Notes under the pieces: model-generated | The model's input: the letters and a program-made list of their open reading frames with translations, nothing else | Told to the model about the DNA's origin: nothing | Databases searched by the model: none | Assembly (NCBI GenBank): GCA_020205615.1 | Contig: CM035166.1 | Coordinates: 79,785,135 to 79,849,134 of the forward strand | DNA: 64,000 nucleotides | Origin: Panax quinquefolius | Taxonomy: Eukaryota > Streptophyta > Magnoliopsida > Apiales > Araliaceae | Direction of reading: 5' to 3' | In this document: piece by piece, positions 11,529-23,784 of the stretch | How the letters are laid out: the number at the start of each line of letters is the position of its first letter | How positions within the stretch are numbered: position 1 is the stretch's first letter | Program-made: the position numbers and the translations under genes

Positions 11529-13930
11529 ATGATTTTAACTCCAAGTCTAATAAAATTAAAAGACATCAATTTTTAAAAAATCACCCAACCGAGAAAGAAA
11601 GAGATAAAATTGTCAATAAATGGAAGAAATTTATTAATAATAGTGAAAAATTAATATTACCTTCTACGATTGGTATGAAAGCAAAGATCAATTTAAATGC
11701 AATGTTATAACTAAAACTCAACGGGTCAAAGAAGACAAGTCTAAGGTCTCGCCTAGTCACCCACCCTTAGAATCTGTTTTAATTTCAAAGAAAAATACTC
11801 AAGAAGAATTACAAAACCCATTTAAAATCTCTAATGGAATTAATGATGATAAAAAAATCATCGAACAATTAAATTTTAGTAACTAATACCTAGCAAATCA
11901 GAGGGAAAACAAGCTAGACAGATCAAGAAAAATTTGAAGAAAATATAATTAAAAAACCAGAGTCAAAAATTGTTCAACCACTATTAAAGCTACCGTAAAA
12001 TAGAGAAAATTAGGTTTACCTAATAAAGACGCTGATCTTACAAAGAGCTATCGATCGCTTATTTAAAAAATTAAAACAAAGATCGAACCCTAAACAAGCT
12101 AAGATTATTGCTATCATCGATCGATTAACTCGATAATGAAAGTAAGAGTCACCGATAGTCAATCGCCCACCTCATCAATATAAGATATTCATGAAAGCTA
12201 AATAAGTTAACCGTCCATAATATACTAGTATGACCGTAAATTGGTATTCTAGACCAACCTCCAGATTTACAATTTGAAGAGAGAAATCTAGATAAACAAT
12301 TTTCTCTGCTTTGCCTAATAAAATTTATGAATGGAATATCGATTTGGGATTTAGTGAACAAGAAATCCTCAATAAGTTAAATCATATGTCCATGGTAGCA
12401 AAAAACTATCTAACAAAATTCAACACTCTTACTCAACCAGATATTGTTGAATTATCGCTAGTGGATTTGCTGTGTATTCTCGTGTCTTGGTGGGAAAAAC
12501 ATCTCACCAAGATTCTAGATTATCTATTATCCATGCAGCTCAGCTTAGATGTCAAGGCAACCCGATTTTTGATGAAACTATAGGAATAGGGCCACCGATG
12601 GAGTAAATACTTTGATTTATACTATAATAAAACACTTCGTAGGAACCCCAAAGAATATCACCGAAAGAATCCACCATCGCCTATAATCTCACTCTGTCCC
12701 ACTCTAAGTGATTTTAGATGGTACAAAGATGTTTTTACTTCTAGAGTTATGATGAGAAATGACAAGAATAAACCTTTCTCGAAAGAAAAATTTGTTAATG
12801 GTTTACCATCCTTATTTGCTCACAAAGTTCGTGAAGAACTTAGTAAAAATTTAGGATATATTGATTATGATAATCTCACTTATGGTGACATAATCGCTAT
12901 ATTCAAAAGATAGGATTAAAATGTGCATTGATTTTAAGTTAGCCAAACAAGCTAGTAAAGACAAGAAAAAGCTAAATATGAGTTCTAGTATATTCTCATG
13001 AAAGCAATATGGTTTACCTCCCGTGGCTTCTCTAGACGAAAAGCATGTGCATAAACATATCGACTCACAAAAGTCATAGACGCCACAAGAAAAGACGCAT
13101 CATCATAAAGATAAAAATCAAGATAATTATTATAATAAGCCCAAACCCATTAATAAAAAAAAACATAATAAAAGAACTAAAAATTTGATAAAAGTAAAAT
13201 TGTGTGCCACAATCAGGCAAAAGGGTCATTATAAAAGTGAATGCAAAATAAAATGTAAGTTGTCTCGCTTAAATATTAATCAAGAAGATAATCTAATATA
13301 TATTAGAGTTAATGAGAATAGAAAATGAAGTCAAGAATAATGAAGACTCTAATATTTCATATTCCTCCGATACTAACAAAGAAAATAATTCAAGCAAAGA
13401 GTAACCGATTTAAGTCACCATCTGTGCTAATAATTGCAATGAAAATTGTCAGACTAAAAAGATTAATGTAATTAACAAAGATGATGAAGAGAGTTCTTTG
13501 TTAATCGACTTAATTAGTAAAATCACCGATCCTAAGTTAAAAGCCCAATACACAAAAAACAGCTTAAAAGATTTATTAACTAAAGACAATAGAGAAAACG
13601 ATAAGTTTATTAAAGCTAAAGAGAAACCAATTTTTAGTCTTAATAAAACTTTGGAAAGATTTAAATCTCCAGCTAAAGAAGTCACTCTTCCGTAATTAAA
13701 TCAAGAAGTTAATAAATTAAAGAAAGAAATTGCTAATTTAAAATATAAGTCTCTATTCTAAGAAAAGATTTAGATAAAAAGCCCGATCTTCGATCAACGA
13801 TTCCTCATCCAAAGGATGAAGATCACGATGAACCGTAATCATCTCGGTACTAAAGATATTTTGCATTTATTTATTCAAGGTCTTTCACTTAAAAGAATTA
13901 AAGACATCACCATTCGTAAATGGTATGTTT
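11525..13930 (+). pseudogene. Virus unit III: coat protein region with zinc knuckle
   Basis: Open pieces: 11525-11710 (lysine-rich start), 12311-12583 (core, with YEWNID and SEQEILNKLNHMSMVAKNYL) and 13498-13695 (Lys/Asp-rich spacer with FSLNKTLERFKSPAKEV). The core motif FVNGLPSLFAHKVREEL lies near 12790-12841. The knuckle at 13202-13241 keeps RQKGHYKSEC but its first cysteine pair is altered. The frame relation with the movement protein is the same in all units, so the shift before 11525 is either ancestral or a shared error. Confidence 0.74.
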
Positions 13931-14450
13931 CTATTAACCTAGTTCAGGATAAAACTTTTCAATACAACTTATCGCTTTGGTAGATATAAAAAGTGTATTT
14001 AAATCAGATCCAGAAGGTCTAATCCCAACTAAATATTATAAAAAACCAAAGAAAAATTGAATTCAAATTTAATGGTAGTCAAATGGAAATAAAATATAAA
14101 TTACCTAAAGTACATATTTGTCAAGATAATATGTGTTTCAAAACATCTTTGTTTTGATTCGCAATCTTACGATAAAATTATTTTGGGTTTACCATTTATA
14201 TACTTATTATACCCATTTACTACTAGTAATGAAGGATTAACTCAGTAAACATTTAGGAAAGAAAATAACATTTAAATTTCTTATTAAACTAAAAGAAAGA
14301 GATTTAAAATACATTCAAGAAGAATCCATTTCTAAATCATTGAATTTAATAAATCAGAATCTCACACATTTGAATTTCTTAAAAGAAGAAATCAAATATA
14401 AAAGAATCAAGAACAACTTCAAAATAAAGAGGTTCGTTAAAATCAAGAAT
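13931..14450 (+). pseudogene. Virus unit III: aspartic protease region
   Basis: Occupies the same position as in the other units. The ILG-x-PF-like stretch is at about 14178-14220. An extra base in CTCAGTAAAC (14242) separates it from the downstream conserved helix LKERDLKYIQEES. A catalytic triad was not confirmed. Confidence 0.5.
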
Positions 14451-15845
14451 TAAAACCTACATGAAGAATAACCTTTGTTCTCGATTCCCCAACGCCTTTT
14501 TGGCATAGAAAAAACATATGGTTAGCTTCCTTATGCTAAGGAATTCAAAGAACATTTAATTCCCTACTAAGGCTAGCCTATTCAAATGAAAGTCATGAAC
14601 AAATGGAGTTATGTAAAATGAAATCAATGATCTCCTCAATAAAGGATTAATTAAACACAAGAAATCCCCTTGGTCTTGCTTCCGCTTTTTATGTCAATAA
14701 TGAAGGTAAAAAAGAAAGAGGAGTACCTGCTTAGTTATTAATTACAAACCATCGAACAAGGTCTTAGAATGGATTTAAAAATTCTTCCCAACAAAGACGA
14801 CCTTATCAATAAAGTTAAGTAATGCCACCATTTTCAAAGAATTTGACCTTAAATCCTTCGCAAATTGCCATTCATCCCGATGATCAAGATAAAATAAAGA
14901 TTCACCAATCCGCTTTGGACATTATGAATGGAATGTTCAAGCATTTGGCCTAAAAATGCTCCAAGTGAATTTCAAAATATACTTAATGACATATTAAACC
15001 CTTTCACCATTTTATCGTTGTTTATATCGATTTACATTCTTGTTTACTCAAAGACTATCAAGAACACGAAAAACATTTAAAGTCGCTTCTTCACTACTAT
15101 TAAAGTAAATGGTCTTGTTCTTTCTCCTTCCAAATGCAAACTGCTTTCAGTCCTAATAAGGTTTTTGGTCTTAATATCTTCAACGGACAAGTTCAAATTT
15201 ATCGAACGAGCTATTCAATTCACCGACAAGTTCCCAGATAAGATAACCAATAAAACCCAACCGCAGAGATTTCGCTCATCAATTATATAGCAAGTTCTAC
15301 AAGAATTCAGAAGATTTGCAAACCTCTTTTTCAAATAAGCAGTAAAATAATCTTCCACCTGGATCGACATTCATACTTCGCAATTCAACAAGTTAAAAAA
15401 TATGTCAAGACATTGCCTCGCTTTGGCATTTCCAATGATTCATTGCTCAAAATTGTTGAGACCGACGCCGATATTGGATTCTGAGGCATTCTTAAACAAA
15501 ATTAACATCCGATTCTCGAACAAATTGTTCGATTTCATTCCTACAAGCATGGAATACTACACAATCAAAATATAGTACTATTAAAAAGAAATTTTTCATT
15601 AGTATTATGTATTAATAAATTTCAAAATGACTTATTAAATCGTAAATTTCGGTTCGTGATCGATCGTAAGTCACCCAAGTACATTTTAGTAAAAGATGTT
15701 GAAAATTTAGCCTCTAAGCATTCTTTTTCGCTAGATGGCAAGCTTTATTAAGCATTTTTGATTTTGATATGAATACATTAAAGGTAAAAATAATTTTATT
15801 CCCGATTTTCTTACCAGAGAATTTATTCATACAGTACTATATACC
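14451..15845 (+). pseudogene. Virus unit III: reverse transcriptase/RNase H
   Basis: Full-length polymerase region, with the YIDD bases altered as in unit II (GATTTAC at about 15029). Bases CCGG seen near 137, 6925 and 22770 in the other units are missing at 14853. RNase H at 15455-15830 keeps its C-terminal block. One base is missing in TTTTGATATGAAT (15768) relative to the other units. Confidence 0.8.
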
Positions 15846-17490
15846 ATGAAGTTTCAGAGGATCATCCTCCTCTCGTGGTCCGGTCGCGCCTAAGTGGCCC
15901 AAGTAATCATCCCAGAGGTACCTTAGTCCCTCACCCAAGAAATTCCTGGCCTATCACCAAACAAATTTTCTGCTCGGGGACAATCCTCAGCCTTACAGCT
16001 TCAAATTTTTAGTAAATAAACCGAACCTATCGACCCATTCAAGAATCCAAAGAAAGACCTCGTCTCAGCAGATCTCCCAACACTCCTCTTTCCGAGTATG
16101 TGCTCAAATGGGAAAGTTATTTGTTTCACATCGAACCCTTACATGAAACCAAAAATGATCCAGCTTAAGCTTGTCACGCCCAGCTTTTTCCCCCGGTCAG
16201 CATTTTCCTCCAAACCGCCGCCCTTATAAGTCTCTTGTTTATTATAAGGACATTCTTCTGAAACTCGAAGTCAAGAATATCAAACTAATTTATGCAAACA
16301 ATGATAAATCAAAAGTTCTTTATCATTCTTCAGATATTAAACAATTCCTTCAGATTGATTGGGGAAAACATCCTCCGATCTAATGGATCTCTAATCATAG
16401 TTATCCTTTTGTTTTTATGATTATATCAAGTTCGGTATAAGGTTCTCCTTCATCGTAACGAGACCCATAGTCATTCCCCGGTTTATTCAATTGATCATAA
16501 ATTCAAAAGTCCAATCCCTTATTGGTTCGTCGCTCTTTGGTGGTATAAAATGGTTCTACCTATGACCTCCTCCCCCCACCCCTTAAGGTCCAAGTTACCC
16601 ATTTTGCTAATAATAGTAAACCAGATCCAAAGAATGAGAACATTCCTCTCACTCTCTCTTCATCAAGAAATATAAGGTTCCATGGATCCTTAAATGGCAA
16701 TACGGTATTTCTCCACCCTCTGCTGCTAGTAATTCAAGCCAGCTATCTCCGATCCACCTCGACTTTTCCCGCTTTTTCTACATCAAATGGTGGGATAAGT
16801 TCGATGTTAACAGTAATCATTGGTCGTTCAACAAGAATTTTCGTCTGTTCCTATTCCAGCCCAAATATTCCCAACCACTGTGCAAAGGATTCTAAAGCCA
16901 TTTCTTTAGATCCTCTTCCTCAAGTCGTAAAAAGATTTCAAAAGAATCAAAGTCAAAACCAAACCCCACAGATCCTCCTGCTCTCGAGAGTATATCCGAT
17001 TTCAAAGATTGTCCCAGAAGTGAGTTAAAACTTATCGCCCAAGCCCTCAATAAAAGAATTGATGAGTTACACGAAGAAGCCTCTAGCATTCCTCGCCTTC
17101 TTCCCAAAATGACTCGCTTAGCTAATTTTGTAAGATGATGGTCCAGACGACCCCTATGGCACCATCAACCTTCAGATGCTCAGACCCATTTGCTCGACAT
17201 TCATCTGCTCACACCCACCATCCATCGCTCAACCCACCTCCCACCAATCATCACCATCGCTTCATACCGCAAGACCGCCTCCGGCAGCCTGGGCCAACAT
17301 CGTTCCAAAGATTCTGCCCCAAGCAGCCAGCCATCGCTCAGATCATCACTATTCCTAAGACTCGCTCCCAGCACCATATTACATCGCTCACCAAATTAAA
17401 AGTAGCTCAACAAAGAAAAGAGGCTCTTTCCACCGAAAGCAGAGTCGAAGTCAAAAGTCATTTTACCAAAAGCATCTCAGAATAGTCAAA
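15846..17490 (+). pseudogene. Virus unit III: downstream ORF of unknown function
   Basis: ATG at 15846, same context as in unit II. Several shifts in the first 300 bases. The middle part contains the aromatic block, and the C-terminal part reads through 17135-17485 as a Ser/His/Pro/Gln-rich tail ending in a basic segment. The tail differs in length from units II and IV, so this part evolves fastest. Confidence 0.58.
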
Positions 17491-17519
17491 AGTTAGCACT
17501 CGCTCATCATCAACAGCTG

Positions 17520-17703
17520 TTTATTCAGATTTTTACTTTTGCTTTTACTTTTTTAGTAAATCACTTTTACTTAAGTAAAATGTTTTTTACTTTTGCTTTT
17601 ACTTTAGTAATTCACTTTTACCTAAGTGAAATGTTTTTTACTTTTGCTTTTACTTTAGTAATTCACTTTTTTACTTAAGTGAAATGTTTTTTACTTTACC
17701 CAA
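17520..17703 (+). promoter_or_regulatory. Virus promoter enhancer-like tandem repeats (end of unit III)
   Basis: Three copies of the roughly 51-53 bp unit. The first carries a variant dyad (CACTTTTACTTAAGTAAAATG), the next two the standard CACTT...AAGTG form. Copy number therefore differs from the two copies at 9614-9780. Confidence 0.7.
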
Positions 17704-17734
17704 GTAAATGTAATAGCTTCCCTTTCCTCGTTTC

Positions 17735-17744
17735 TATAAAAAGG
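17735..17744 (+). promoter_or_regulatory. Virus pregenomic RNA promoter TATA box (end of unit III)
   Basis: TATAAAAAGG, one A longer than in the other two copies. It lies about 300 bases before the primer site at 18045 and would drive unit IV. Confidence 0.72.
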
Positions 17745-18044
17745 AAGGCGAGCTCATTTGGCAGATCAAGTTTTCAAACCTCGAAAGAGACTCGAGCTCT
17801 CTCTCGTAATAAATCTTTGGTGGTTACTACCGATCGCCCTACTTAACCCCTCTTCTCCACTTTCTAGTTAAATGTTTTAAATTTGTAAGTTCTTTGTTTT
17901 ATTTTCAGCTCATAGTTTGTACATAGTACATAGAATGAATCAATAATATAATTCAGCTTATTTATTTATAAATCAGATTTGATCTGTATGCGCCTCTCTC
18001 TCTTCTTTCTTCCTCTCTCTTTCCTTTCTTCTTCCACCCCCAAA

Positions 18045-18058
18045 TGGTATCAGAGTTG
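18045..18058 (+). promoter_or_regulatory. Virus minus-strand primer site (tRNA-Met), start of unit IV
   Basis: TGGTATCAGAG matches the initiator tRNA-Met complement over its first eleven bases; the following bases (TTGTT) resemble the caulimovirid consensus. It is the better preserved of the two primer sites in the window. Confidence 0.82.
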
Positions 18059-18299
18059 TTGTTCTCTCGCGTTTCTAATGTACCAAGAAGATCTGTTGAT
18101 TTGTTTATTAAAACTGCTTTCAAAAATCATTTCATCCTTTATTATCAAGTCACCTAACTTATCAGAGAACACCTTGTTCACCGTCAACCCTAGGTAAGTC
18201 TCTCATGGAGAGCTGTGATGGGTTTTAGAACAATAGGTATGAGTCTACCCAAAAGAGGGTCCGAATGGAAGATAAAGAGTGAATAAATTTTGAACTCAA

Positions 18300-19461
18300 A
18301 GAATAATGAGTAGGTTATTTAGATCTAACTCCTCTCGCTAGTCATAGTCAACCTTGCAACCTATACCGTATATAGTTAATCGTGAAGAAAACAAATATGA
18401 AAATATCACCAAGTTTTACATAATCGAATATACCTGCATTTCTCCCAAAGAAATTTATCACCAACATTTTTAGATAACTTTAAAACAGATTATAATGTTA
18501 AAACAAATTGAAAAGTCTATGCTATTAACAAAGAATATGAAAATTGTAACCTTCTTTCCCTGAAGTTATTAAAAACATAGAAAAAAGGGTTATAATTTCA
18601 TCCACATAGGTCTAGTTCAAGTAAAGAAGCTTAAACCATTGAATATTAAAGGAATTAATTCAAGTATCTACCGCCTCGTAGATGCTAGATTTTTGAATTA
18701 TTATCCAAGCATAATAAAGCTATGGAAGCCATCCCGCACAATGGTCCTATCCATTTTAATTGCTTTCCGACTTCACACTTAGTCTAAGTGATCAACACCT
18801 ATTAAAAGCTTTAACATTAAATATTAAAAAAGCAGGAGAAATTACACAAATGATCAAGGTTCTCAACCAATTGCTTTAATCTATAGAATTTATTATAAGA
18901 CCATGAAGACTAATTTGAATGTCCATGCTCTTAATAAAAGCCCTAAAGATCACATCAGATTAATTCAAAGTTCAACCAAATGATGCTAATATCCGCATCC
19001 CTAGAACAATTCTATGGAAAGATATTACATTACCAAGTCAATGGATTTTACCAAGTGAAATACCACAAAGAAAATTTCAGTAGTAAACAACGAGTGAACA
19101 TTGAAAACATAAGGCAATTTTCTGATGGAACTGTCAAAGTTAGCTTTGAACGTTCTAGAAGACCAGTTATTATAGAAGACTATTCTAGTTCTTCAGTTCC
19201 TTCTATGAATCTGCCTAGAAGAGATTCTGAAGTCCTTAGTAACCCTTCCATAAGAGACATTAAGTTAAAAGGAATTTTAAATCAAGGTCAAGCAAGTCAT
19301 CCTTGTTATTCTTGTCACCCTCGTAATTACCTCACCGAGGAAGAAAGCTCTTCTTCTCCGAATTCTTCCGAAGCTTCCTACTCACCGATTTTGATGTTCC
19401 AATTAATAATCAATTAAGAGTCATTAAGAAAGAATTTGTGTTAGATCGATTAATCTTGTGA
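18300..19461 (+). pseudogene. Virus unit IV: movement protein domain
   Basis: Candidate ATG in the AATAATGAGTAGG context near 18306. The longest open piece is 18980-19417 (145 codons), which runs from the end of the 30K core into the Ser-rich C-terminal part, further than in the other copies. A one-base difference in TTCCGAAGC (about 19369) shifts the end. Core blocks are in place but shifted. Confidence 0.72.
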
Positions 19462-21850
19462 ATGATTTTAACTCCAAGTCTAATAAAATTAAAAGACATC
19501 AATTTAGAAAAAATCACCCAACCGAGAAAGAAAGAGATAAAATTGTCAATAAATGGAAGAAATTTTTATTAATAGTGAAAAATTAATATTACCTTCTATG
19601 ATTGGTATGAAAAGATCAATTTAAATGCAATGTTATAACTAAAACTCAAATGGGTCAAAGAAGACAAGTCTAAGGTCTCGCCTAGTCACCCACCCTTAGA
19701 ATCTGCATTTTAATTTCAAAGAAAAATACTTCAAGAATACCAAAACCCATTTAAAATCTCTAATGGAATTAATGATGATAAAAAATCATCGAACAATTAA
19801 ATTTTAGTAATCAATACCTAGCAAATCAGAGGGAAAACAAAGCTAGACAGATCAAGAAAAATTTGAAGAAAATATAATTAAAAAAAACCAGAGTCAAAAA
19901 TTGTTCAACCACTATTAAAGCTACCGTAAAATAGAGAAAATTAGGTTTACCTAATAAAGACGCTGATCTTACAAAGAGCTATCGATCGCTTATTTAAAAA
20001 TTAAAACAAAGATCGAACCTAAACAAGCTTGCATATTATTGCTATCATCGATCGATTAACTCGATAATGAAAGTAGAGTCATTCGATAGTCAATCACTAC
20101 CTCATCAATATAAGATATTCATGAATGCTAAATAAGTTAACCGTCCATAATACTAGTATGACCGTAAATTGGTATTCTAGACCAACCTCCAGATTTACAA
20201 TTTGAAGAGAGAAATCTAGATAAACATTTTTCGCTTTGCCTAATAAAATTTATGAATGGAATATCGATTTGGATTTAGTGAACAAGAAATCCTCAATAAG
20301 TTAAATCATATGTCCATGGTAGCAAACAAATTATCTAACAAAATTCAACACTCTTACTCAACCGATATATTGTTGAATTATCGCTAGTGGATTTACTGTG
20401 TATTCTCGTGTGTTTGTGGAAAAACATCTCATCAAGATTCTAGATTATCTATTATCCATGCAGCTCAGCTTAGATGTCAAGGCAACCCGATTTTTGATGA
20501 AACTATAGGAATAGGGCCACCGATGGAGTAAATACTTTGATTTATACTATAATAAAACACTTCGTAGGAACCCCAAAGAATATCACCGAAAAGAATCCAT
20601 TTCATCGCCTATAATCTCACTGTCCCACTCTAAGTGACTTTAGATGGTACAAAGATGTTTTTACTTCTAGAGTTATGATGAGAAATGACAAGAATAAACC
20701 TTTCTCGAAGAAAAATTTGTTAATGGTTTACCATCCTTATTTGCTCACAAAGTTCGTGAAGAACTTAGTAAAAATTTAGGATATATTGATTATGATAATC
20801 TCACTTTATGGACACATAATCGCTATATTCAAAAGATAGGATTAAAATGTGCATTGATTTTAAGTTAGCCAAACAAGCTAGTAAAGACAAGAAAAAGCTA
20901 AATATGAGTTTAGTATATATTCTCATGAAAGCAATATGGTTTACCTCCGTGGGCTCCTTCTAGACGAAAGCATGTGCATAAACATATCGACTCACAAAAG
21001 TCATAGACGCTACAAGAAAAGACGCAGCCATCATAAAGATAAAATCAAGATAATTATTATAATAAGCCCAAACCCATTAATAAAAAAAAAACATAATAAA
21101 AGAACTAAAAATTTGATAAAAGTAAAATTGTGTGCCACAATCAGGCAAAAGGGTCATTATAAAAGTGAATGCAAAATAAAATGTAAGTTGTCTCGCTTAA
21201 ATATTATCAAGAAGATATCGAAATATATATTAGAATTAATGAGAATAGAAAATGAAGTTAAGAATAATGAAGACTCTAATATTTCATATTCCTCCGATAC
21301 TAACAAGGAAAATAATTCAAGCAAGAGAGACCGATTTAAGTCACCATTCAAGCTAATAATTGCAATGAAAATTGTCAGACTAAAAAGATTAATGTAATTA
21401 ACAAGGATGATGAAGAGAGTTCTTTGTTAATCGACTTAATTAGTAAAATCACCGATCCTAAGTTAAAAGCCCAATACACAAAAACAGCTTAAAAGATTTA
21501 TTAACTAAAGATAATAGAGAAAACGATAAGTTTATTAAAGCTAAAGAGAAACCAATTTTTAGTCTTAATAAAACTTTGGAAAGATTTAAATCTCCGCTAA
21601 AGAAGTCACTCTTCCGTAATTAAATCAAGAAGTTAATAAATTAAAGAAAGAAATTGCTAATTTAAAATAGTAAGTCTCTATTCTAAGAAAAGATTTAGAT
21701 AAAAAGCCCGATCTTCGATCAATGATTCCTCATCCAAATGATGAAGATCACGATGAACCGTAATCATCCGTACTAAAGATATTTTGATTTATTTATTCAA
21801 GGTCTTTCACTTAAAAGAATTAAAGACATCACCATTCGTAAATGGTATGT
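19459..21850 (+). pseudogene. Virus unit IV: coat protein region with zinc knuckle
   Basis: Capsid core at about 20240-20800. The basic region and knuckle lie in the longest open piece, 20936-21397 (153 codons): a His/Lys/Arg-rich stretch, then RQKGHYKSECKIKCKL near 21145-21190, then an acidic Glu/Asn/Ser-rich segment. A basic stretch plus CCHC knuckle is typical of caulimovirid capsids, which package nucleic acid. The knuckle's first Cys-x2-Cys is not intact as written. Confidence 0.74.
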
Positions 21851-22380
21851 TTCTATTAACCTAGTCAGGATAAAAACTTTTCAATACAACCATCGCTTTG
21901 GTAGATACAAAAAGTGTATTTAAATCAGATCCAAGAAGGTCTAATCAACCAACTAATTATTAAAAAACCAAAGAAAAATTGAATTCAAATTTAATGGTAG
22001 TCAAATGGAAATAAAATATAAATTACCTAAAGTACATATTTGTCAAGATAATACGTGTTTCAAAACATCTTTTGTTTCGATTCGCAATCTTACGATAAAA
22101 TTATTTTGGGTTTACCATTTATATACTTATTATACCCATTTACAACTAGTAATGAAGGATTAACTCGTAAACATTTAGGAAAGAAAATAACATTTAAATT
22201 TCTTATTAAACTAAAAGAAAGAGATTTAAAATACATTCAAGAAGAATCCATTTCTAAATCATCAATTTAATAAATCAGAATCTACACATTTGAATTTCTT
22301 AAAAGAAGAAATCAAATATAAAAGAATTGAAGAACAACTTCAAAATAAAGAGGTTCATTAAAATCAAGAATTAAAACCTA
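21851..22380 (+). pseudogene. Virus unit IV: aspartic protease region
   Basis: Best preserved protease copy: an open piece at 22055-22270 holds YDKIILGLPFIYLLYPF followed by a Lys-rich helix. The ILGLPF motif is the conserved second half of retropepsins. The catalytic Asp box upstream could not be pinned down. Confidence 0.55.
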
Positions 22381-23784
22381 CATGAAGAATAATAACCTTG
22401 TTTCGATTCCCCAACGCCTTTTGGCATAGAAAAAACATATGGTTAGGCTTCCTTATGCTAAGGAATTCAAAGAACATTTAATTCTACTAAGGCTAGGCCT
22501 ATTCAAATGAGTCATGAACAAATGGAGTTATGTAAAATGAAATCAATGATCTCCTCAAAAAGGATTAATTAAACACAAGAAATCCCTGGTCTTGCTTTTC
22601 TCCGCTTTTTATGTCAATAATGAAGGTAAAAAGAAAGAGGAGTATTTCTGCTTAGTTATTAATTACAAACCATCGAACAAGGTCTTAGAATGGATTAGGT
22701 AATTCTTCCCAACAAAGACGACCTTATCAATAAAGTTAAGTAATGCCACCATTTTCAAAAGAATTGACCTAAAACCGGTTTCGCAAATTGCCATTCATCC
22801 CGATGATCAAGATAAAATAAAGATTCACCAATCCGCTTGGACATTATGAATGGAATGTTCAAGCATTTGGCCTAAAAATGCTCCAAGTGAATTTCAAAAT
22901 ATACTCAATGACATATTAAACCCTTTCACCATTTTATCGTTGTTTATATCGACGACATTCTTCTTTTACTCAAAAGACTATCAAGAACACGAAAACATTT
23001 AAAGTCGTTCTTCACTACTATTAAAGTAAATGGTCTTGTTTTTTCTCCTTCCAAATGCAAACTGCTTTCAGTCCTAATAAGGTTTCTTGGTCTTAATATC
23101 TTCAATGGACAAGTTCAAATTTATCGAACGAGCTATTCAATTCACCGACAAGTTCCTTGATAAGATAACCAATAAAACCCAACCGCAGAGATTTTTCGCT
23201 CATCAATTATATAGCAAGTTCTACAAGAATTCAGAAGATTTGCAAAACTCTTTTTCAAATAAGCTTGCAAAATAATCTTCACACCTGGATCGACATTCAT
23301 ACTTCGCAATTCAACAAGTTAAAAAATATGTCAAGACATTGCCTCGCTTTGGCATTTCCAATGATTCAAATTGCTCAAAATTGTTGAGACCGACGCTTCG
23401 GATATTGGATTCTGAGGCATTCTTAAACAAAAATTAACATCCGATTCTCTCGAACAAATTGTTCGATTTCATTCCTACAAGCATGGAATACTACACAATC
23501 AAAATATAGTACTATTAAAAAGAAATTTTTCATTAGTATTATGTATTAATAAATTTCAAAATGACTTATTAAATCGTAAATTTCGGTTCGTGATCGATCG
23601 CAAGTCACCAAGTACATTTTAGTAAAAGATGTTGAAAATTTAGCCTCTAAGCATTCTTTTTTCGCTAGATGGCAAGCTTTATTAAGCATTTTTGATTTTG
23701 ATATTGAATACATTAAAGGCAAAAATAATTCTATTCTCGATTTTCTTACCAGAGAATTTATTCATACAGTGTGTACTATATACC
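22381..23784 (+). pseudogene. Virus unit IV: reverse transcriptase/RNase H
   Basis: YIDD is readable at about 22945-22956 with its bases intact, but the next bases (TTCTTTTACTC) carry an insertion. The connection segment is open at 23087-23275. RNase H at 23385-23765 keeps its motifs and ends in a DFLTRE block just before the ATG at 23785. Confidence 0.82.
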
